The position numbers and the translations under genes are program-made. Below the pieces are notes generated by a model, which did no database searches, was not told where the DNA came from, and saw only the letters and a list, made by a program, of their open reading frames with translations. From the NCBI GenBank assembly GCA_034440575.1, contig JAOTOL010001014.1, positions 62,001-126,000 of the forward strand: a stretch of DNA of 64,000 bases, in the 5' to 3' direction. Of this stretch, positions 57,065 through 64,000 are shown one piece after another (the stretch's first letter is position 1; every line of letters starts with the position of its first letter). The DNA is from Imbricaverruca yamaguchii (taxonomy: Eukaryota; Arthropoda; Thecostraca; Neoverrucidae).

Positions 57065-57405
57065 AGCAGTAGCGGTCGTGGATTGGGGCCGATGGTGTAG
57101 GTTGGCGGTAGCAGCGGTAACGATTGTGGAGAATGGGTAGAGGGCGGGGGATGGGAGTAGCAGTGGCGACGGTGATTGGATGGTGCCAAAGGTGTGGGTT
57201 TGCAGTAGCAATGGCAACGGCAGTGGGCTGAGGCCGAAGGTATGGGTTGGAGGTAGCAGCGGTAGCGGTGGTAGAGAAGGTATCGATGTTGGTGAGATGG
57301 GAGTAGTAGCTGTAGCAATGGTGGTGAAGGGGTCAAGGGGGTGGACCGAGGGTAGCAGGGGTGGCGGTGATGGCGAGGGGTTGAGGATGTTGGGTTGAGG
57401 GTAGC
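57065..57405. repeat. Degenerate G/T-rich repeat
   Basis: GGTAGCAGYGGTAACGG-type phrases recur about every 60 bp with heavy drift. Confidence 0.6.
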
Positions 57406-57409
57406 AGTG

Positions 57410-57847
57410 GTAACGGTAGCCGCTAGCTAAGGAGGCATTCATCTCCTGTCCAAACAGGCTCAACTCCACACGCAACGCCGAACACACCCATGCTTATACA
57501 AACACGTATCCCAGCTGCTGCGGCGTCCCGTGCTGATCTTTGGTCGACACCTATGGCGACACCTGTCTGACAGCCCATGCCGGACTGACTTGCTGCTCGT
57601 CTTGTTATATTAAATTATGGCATGCATGACCACCGGTTGACATGTTCTGTGAGCTGGACTTTTTCTGCCCTGCTATTTTATCCTATCGACGCGAGGTTGC
57701 GATAGACACAAGTCAATTGTGGATTATCTCAATGCATGTCTGTACCTGTATCGCTGAGCACACCCGCACTTATATGAATTGGATCCAGTTTTTTTTTAAA
57801 TCTACGTAAATTCTTCGGTATCGCTCGTATCGTCAAGCACAAAAATG

Positions 57848-57901
<54 letters not shown>

Positions 57902-57940
57902 ACATGTATCGCCGAACACACCGGGACATCCCCCAAGAAC
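57410..57940. other. AT-rich spacer with (TA)n
   Basis: A (TA)n microsatellite lies at about 57,851-57,899. The phrase TATCGC(C/T)GA(A/G)CACACC occurs near 57,748 and 57,907, with a weaker copy near 57,475. Confidence 0.6.
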
Positions 57941-57944
57941 ACAT

Positions 57945-58258
57945 GTGCCGAATTTTGCCAATATTAACATCAAGATCGCATCTTCTCACCATCTAAAATC
58001 ATTGTACCATATAAGCATTGTATTAAATAAACTCGCTGCTGTTTGCTGTTCAAAGCTAACTAGTTTTTCGAAACTTTCTTCTAATCTCACACCGCCACCC
58101 CAAGGGCAGGCTTTTATATCCGCTCCTGCACACTTGCTATGATTCTAGTATGCTACGTTCTTGTATGGTGAACATCGAGTTATATGCATTAATGCACTGC
58201 TTTACACTTCCCCTTCATTTTGAATAAAGACATAAAGACATAAAGACATAAAAGATTA
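57945..58258 (+). mobile_element. LINE 3' end with ATAAAGAC tail
   Basis: The frame to 58,142 contains SLYHISIVLNKLAA then SFSKLSSNL. It matches the pattern Y-S--LWN-LP...S-FK--L that closes CR1/L2-group LINE proteins, but without the tryptophan. A UTR follows, ending AATAAAGACATAAAGACATA, a short tandem tail. It is 5'-truncated and decayed. Confidence 0.5.
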
Positions 58259-58299
58259 GTGCAACTATGAGCCACAAGGGTTGGTTGCACTCTGTACAC

Positions 58300-58500
58300 T
58301 GAACCAGTTGCCCACCAAATCTGTCAATCAGCCCTCCCAGTAATACTGAAAAGCAAGCCCTCTATTCGTATAATGATTGTCTATGCTGTGTTTAAATATG
58401 TTCAATGTGCTGCTACTGACAATGTTTTCTGACAACCGGTTCCAGTGTTCTACTACCCTGTTGGTGAAGAAAGTCTGCCTTAATCTTGTTCTGCTGTGGT
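58300..58500 (-). mobile_element. LINE RT C-terminal fragment
   Basis: The minus-strand reading gives RLRQTFFTNRVVEHWNRLSE then SSSTLNIFKHSIDNHY, ending at the stop at 58,328. FF-NRVV--WN-LP--VV-A-SLN-FK--LD is a well-known ending of non-LTR retrotransposon proteins. It is tail-to-tail with the plus-strand LINE end next door. Only about 60 residues remain. Confidence 0.7.
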
Positions 58501-60148
58501 TAACTCAATACACCTCCTGGGCACGTTTTTGGACACCTGGCATGATTCGCAAAGACAGAAACATCCATGTATAAATCTGCACGACAGAATTGGACGACTG
58601 AGTGAGAACCACGGCCTGGGCGCACGCCATAAAATATGCTAATAAAAAGGTCATCCAAGCTCAACGTACGCCAATATAGGTGCCTAGATAACGTTGAAGG
58701 GGCCAATACCCATCTGACCATAGCCATCGCCAGAGAATCAGAGACACAAGACAGTAGTCATGCGATGTCATCATGTTAACATGATGACATCATCTCATGC
58801 CGCGATTATCCGCGATCAGATGGAAAAATGATCGCAAGCCCTCATTTTTATGGCGTCATAGCTCCTTCAGCTGACATGACCTGCAAAAATACACCATGCG
58901 TTCCCACAGGAACGGCTCAGGGAAACTAAGCATCTCAGCGACATTCGTCTGGTGGCTTGGAAGATGTGTTGGCAAAAAAACTGGGAAGGAAAAAGAGAAG
59001 ACCCTACCCACCAAAGGTTCTAAAATGTTACTCCACTGCCATGTCATATACGCTTATTACGTTTGGAGCGATTCTATTGGCTCATGCACGTGTCGGTAAG
59101 TATTTCGATTACCACTGCTTGTGCCATAAATGTGCAGGTACTCGATCAATTTCTGGGAGGTTGACCTCTGACACGTGTTGGGGGGATGATCACAGATAAT
59201 GGCAGGACCCTCTAAGCCTTCGAATCGAATGGAAGAGATGCCGATAGGATACGGTGCACAATTCAATGATGAGAAGGGCGTCAGGTGACACGCAACGCTT
59301 CCTGCAGAATCATTCATGTAGGGATAGCTTTTTGGATGTAATTTAACCAAATACTTACGGTTGGATTGGTTAATTAATAATGCAATTACTCAACTACTAT
59401 TGGAATAATGAATGTGAATGCATTACATTGGGTGTGCAATGTTTATCTAGTAGGTAAGAGTCACATCAACTGAAAGAGAATGCTTGCACTTTTGCACTAA
59501 ACAATGCATTATGATTAGGTTTGCAAGTTATTCTTTGAATCGAGACGCCTAAGAAAAAGTGCAATCGTTTTGTTCAGAAATGACTTGAAATATCGAACAA
59601 AAATCCCAACTTTCATATGCTTGCCAAGCAGCACCCAGCCAAAAAGAAGGGTGGGCAAGGAAGTACTAGGTACACCAATGCATTTCATATACCAATGCAT
59701 TGGACTTCTCATACTTTCCTACACTAAATGAAACTCGCATTGCATCTACCAGGTATTTCTTGTATACGCTTCACGCATGCCATTCGTCGCAAGTGCCTCT
59801 ATACAGTGCATACAACAGCACGGAACTGAATGCACTACACAACCGATCTGAATACTGCAGCAGGGGTGTTCGTTTCTTTTTTAACATTGGGGTGGGGGGC
59901 GCAATACATAGATACAATGGGCAGGCCCAAATGGACCCGGGGCACTCTCCATAGGGTCCCACGTAAAAAGTTGAAATAATTGGGGCCAGGTAAATTCAAC
60001 ACTGACTGGCAGTTCAACATTGCCACCTAAAAAGCATACAAAACAATATCCATGCTGAGGTGGTCGATGCGCAGGCATCCGTCAAGATTTCATCACTTCA
60101 CTTTGCGGCTTATGACATCAGCAACGATATTGGTCTTGAGTAGACCAC
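58501..60148. other. Unique sequence with a perfect palindrome
   Basis: GATGTCATCATGTT and its exact complement form a 28-bp perfect palindrome at 58,764-58,791. No gene is supported among the short frames. Confidence 0.45.
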
Positions 60149-60149
60149 C

Positions 60150-61740
60150 TCCGCCACCTCAACTACACCAAATACACCACTTCCACCATCTCATCTACAC
60201 CAAATACACCACCTCGACCATCCCATCTACACCAAATACACCACCTCCACCATCCATCTACACCAAATACACCACCTCCACCATCCATCTACACCAAATA
60301 CACCACCTCGACCATCCATCTACACCAAATACACCACCTCCACCATCTCATTACAAATAAACACATTACCAATACCCCTCACATTCTTCACCAAATACAC
60401 CACCACCATCTCATCACACCACTGAACCAAATACACCACCTCGACCATCCCATCTACACCAAATACACCACCTCCACCATCTCATCTACACCAAATACAC
60501 CACCTCGACCATCCCATCTACACCAAATACACCACCTCCACCATCTCATCTACACCAAATACACCACCTCGACCATCTCATCTACACCAAATACACCACC
60601 TCCACCATCTCATCTACACCAAATACACCACCTCGACCATCTCATCTACACCAAATACACCACCTCCACCATCTCATCTACACCAAATACACCACCTCGA
60701 CCATCTCATCTACACCAAATACACCACCTCCACCATCTCATCTACACCAAATACACCACCTCCACCATCTCATCTACACCAAATACACCACCTCCACCAT
60801 CTCATCTACACCAAATACACCACCTCGACCATCTCATCTACACCAAATACACCACCTCCACCATCTCATCTACACCAAATACACCACCTCGACCATCTCA
60901 TCTACACCAAATACACCACCTCCACCATCTCATCTACACCAAATACACCACCTCCACCATCTCATCTATACACCAAATACACCACCTCGACCATCTCATC
61001 TACACCAAATACACCACCTCCACCATCTCATCTACACCAAATACACCACCTCGACCACATCTCATCTACACCAAATACACCACCTCGACCATCTCATATT
61101 ACACCAATATACACCACCTCCACCATCTCATCTACACCAAATACACCACCTCTCCACCTCACACTCATCTACACCAAATACACCACCCTCGACCACCTCC
61201 ATCTACACCAAATACACCACCTCCACCATTCTCTCACCACCATCTCATCTACACCAAATACACCACCTCGACCATCTCATCTACACCAAATACACCACCT
61301 CCACCATCTCATCTACACCAAAATACACCACCTCCACCATCTACACTATTTACAAATACACCAAATACACCACCTCGACCATCTCATCTACACCAAATAC
61401 ACCACCTCGACCATCTCATCTACACCAAATACACCACCTCCACCATCTCATCTACACCAAATACACCACCTCGACCATCTCATCTACACCAAATACACCA
61501 CCTCGACCATCTCATCTACACCAAATACACCACCTCGACCATCTCATCTACACCAAATACACCACCTCATCTCACCAAATAACACCTCACCATTCACCAA
61601 ATACACCACCTCCACCATCTCATCTACACCAAATACACCACCTCCACCATCTCATCTACACCAAATACACCACCTCCACCATATCATCTACACCAAATAC
61701 ACCACCTTGACCATTGCATCTACACCGAAACTACACCACC
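60150..61740. repeat. 32-bp minisatellite with alternating units
   Basis: About 50 copies of CACCTC(C/G)ACCATCTCAT then CTACACCAAATACAC. The C and G versions alternate for long stretches (64-bp dimer). Several insertions occur at 61,040-61,360 and near 61,565. Confidence 0.95.
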
Positions 61741-61744
61741 CCCA

Positions 61745-63290
61745 CCAAATGTTCACTCAGAAAAGAAGAAAAAGAACGGGTGATCTTCCTGATTTGTAAG
61801 CCTAAGTACGAGAGAAGAGTACTAAAAGACCATTCAACGATGTTGTGCAGGGCTCCCACGTACTCCGTCAACTTTGTGCACTTTGTGTACTAATCGCATC
61901 TTGATGAGCTCCTGTTGTATCCCACGTCACGCCGACATCCGTACCAGAGGGCTGCGACGCCTAGCGCCAAGGTCGGCTGCTCCCAGAAGCCTGGCTTCAA
62001 GGAGGAATTCGAAAGGGTTCTTTGAGTTCGGAAATACTAGTCAGATTTGAACAGCTGGCACTCGCGGTGTCTGCTGAAGTCGACATCATTCTCATAAAAT
62101 GTTCTCAGTGCTCGAGTTGTCATTCCGGTGTACAATATTGGCAAAAGTCCACCTGCTGGGCGGCATGATCTCTTCCCCCCCCGGGTACGTCCCTCGTTGC
62201 TCATTCAAACCCCAAGGATGTAGAAGGAACGACAAACTCGTTATAGATAGTCCGACTAGAAGAAAGTGAGGATCAAAATCAAGGCCGAATTGAGTATAGG
62301 CACAACGGATAAGCCAAGGAATCAGACGCTATTTGCCACTGCCACTGCCATTCTTGGAACGAAGCGGTCCGATCTCCACCAGAGAGCTGTTGGGTGATGT
62401 CATAGGTACGGCATCCCCACAAAAATAACGGATCCACAAGGCCAGGTAGGTACTAGTGCTGGGCAGTACGCTATGCAATTTTTTTCAACTGGTCAATTGA
62501 GTACACAGTACACGCAAATAGAAGCATGCCCATTTTGATGTTCTTTCTCCGGGTATAGCTAAAAATATATAGCACGAAGCCATATTTCGTTGGTGTGTGC
62601 TACCGAATGACACCATACAATTTGATTTTTTTAACGATAGGGTTTTTGACGGTGAGTTATATAAAACGGCACCCTATAAATGCAAAAGAGAGCAACTTAA
62701 CCTTCAGCTATTCTGGTAAAATCAATTGCGATATGAAGACGGAAGGGAGACAGAGGTAGATAGGATAAAGAGAAAATCGAAAAGAGAACGTAACAAATAG
62801 ACAAAGGAAATCAAGTCCTAGTGAGAAGAGCGATTGTTATTCAGCTTTCTGGGGTACTCTTTGTTTTTATCCAGAGTGGATATCGGTCTGGTGCTCTTAT
62901 TGCTAAAATGTTTTCTTCCGTTTTCTATTGGTGTACTGAATAGCGACATCCACACGTGTGCTAGAAAATTATCGTACTGTCGCTATTACTTCCAGTAACC
63001 TTGATAATTTGTGAATAATTGTGCAACCTGCATAAGCTTGCAAAGTGAGTGCATGTGTGAATCAGTGAATGAATCGCAAGTGGGTGATGAGTAAATGATT
63101 GACTGCATGAGTGCGATATGCGGAAAGAGAACAGGACAACGCTCAATGACTCTGTTCGATCGCAAGTGAATGTTCGCTGGTTAGCTCGACTAGACCTAGC
63201 GAGATCTCTCCCGTCCAGCCGTCACGGTGGTGCTATACTGATGCAGGATCCTGATGATATTCTGCGGCATGCGAACCAAACCGGCTAACG
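61745..63290. other. Unique sequence, no gene recognised
   Basis: A CCAGGTAGGTACTAGTGCTG segment at about 62,443 resembles one at about 12,760. No coding sequence supported. Confidence 0.4.
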
Positions 63291-63294
63291 AATG

Positions 63295-63395
63295 TCGTCA
63301 GCCTGCGTGATGGATATCGTCAGCCGACCGTGGTGGATATCGTCAGCCGGCGTGATGGATATCGTCAGCCGGCCGTGATGGATATCGTCACGGCT
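63295..63395. repeat. 22-23-bp repeat, four copies
   Basis: GTGATGGATATCGTCAGCCG recurs four times with small changes. Confidence 0.9.
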
Positions 63396-63399
63396 GGCG

Positions 63400-63612
63400 G
63401 TGTGGCCGTTGGCCAATGTGGCCTTTGGCCAATGTGATCTTTGGCCAACATGACCGTTGGCCAATGTGACCGTTGGCCAATGTGATCATTGGCCAATGTG
63501 ATCGTTGGCCAATGTGACCGTTGGGCAATGTGACGGTTGGCCAATGTGATCGTTGAACAATGTGATGGTTGGCCAATGTGATCGTTGGCCAATATGACCG
63601 TTGGCCAATGTG
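63400..63612. repeat. 16-bp minisatellite
   Basis: About 13 copies of TTGGCCAATGTGATCG. TTGGCCAA is palindromic and holds a CCAAT word on each strand. It adjoins the 22-bp repeat. Confidence 0.95.
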
Positions 63613-64000
63613 CTAAGCGATTCACGTTCATGCTGAGCGGCCACTACTGAGTGAAGGTTGCATCGCTGGAGAGTGGGCTCTCACGTGTGATGCGGCCTGG
63701 CGTATGTAGAATGCGCACCACCTGTATGCACACATGCATTGTCGTGCGCTGTTTGTCCACCTCCATCTGTCTGAACCGCTGCACTGCGCGAGCTCCTGTG
63801 CACCGTTCCTCTGAGAGTCGCTAAGGATAGTGCCGACTATAAAACCGACTGGGTTTTGTAAAACAGAATCAAAATATTCGGCACAATGTTTATTTTGGCT
63901 TTCTTCACCCGCCACAGCGTCACACGCGCTGTGGTCTGAGGTCTGGTAGCTGGATGTCAGGGGTCTATTAGCTGGTAATAAATGAAGGTCGGGGTCTGGA
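63613..64000. other. Unique sequence to the window edge
   Basis: A minus-strand frame of 95 codons at 63,628-63,915 is unassigned. GGTCTGG/AGCTGG words at the very end may be the start of another repeat. Confidence 0.3.

Noticed and set aside
57007..57487. Proline-rich minus-strand protein of 166 codons
   Set aside because: It arises from a degenerate GGTAGCAG-type repeat, and two overlapping frames are equally open.

Overview
This window looks like a gene-poor, non-coding stretch of a metazoan nuclear genome. The support is decayed LINE, SINE, LTR-retroelement, Tc1/mariner, PIF/Harbinger and hAT-like sequence, a GT-AG intron, and AT/CT/GT microsatellites. There is no bacterial-style gene packing. 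Short degenerate TTAGG-type runs near 34,090 and 38,583 hint weakly at an arthropod. I recognise no intact host protein-coding gene, rRNA gene or functional tRNA gene. Long open frames inside tandem arrays are by-products of repeated short units that happen to lack stops, so I annotate the arrays and not those frames.

Tandem repeats dominate. By my own tally about 24-25 kb of 64 kb lies in more than twenty unrelated or weakly related minisatellites with units of 10-58 bp. The largest are a 42-bp array (21.27-24.98 kb), a 49-bp array (41.6-44.86 kb), a 35-bp array (34.3-36.1 kb), a 28/19-bp array (5.07-6.79 kb), a 32-bp array (60.15-61.74 kb), a 58-bp array (53.77-55.29 kb) and a 34-bp array (49.8-51.17 kb).

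Between the arrays are transposon remains. They include a Jockey/I-type LINE 3' end (about 3.76-4.28 kb) and a 6.7-kb hAT-like insertion (11,995-18,688) that splits a 32-bp minisatellite and has an exact 8-bp target duplication. A 1.1-kb PIF/Harbinger derivative (28,106-29,213) keeps its terminal repeats, TTA duplications and the N-terminal part of the transposase. A Tc1/mariner transposase pseudogene lies on the minus strand (37.93-41.2 kb); it has a clean GT-AG intron, and a minisatellite has grown inside its helix-turn-helix codons. A retroelement gag/protease remnant (44.99-45.83 kb) is joined to a LINE tail. Two LINE 3' ends meet near 58.26 kb, and there are several tRNA-derived SINEs.

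The most interesting theme is how minisatellites arise and are remodelled. One can be traced to transposase codons, one may sit inside an LTR, one was split by a transposon, two neighbouring arrays share an ancestor, and the 42-bp array shows block-wise homogenised variants. Several strong short-loop hairpins (11,357; 25,020; 26,269; 33,820; 58,764) are not explained by the other features. The rest is unique sequence in which I see no supportable gene.
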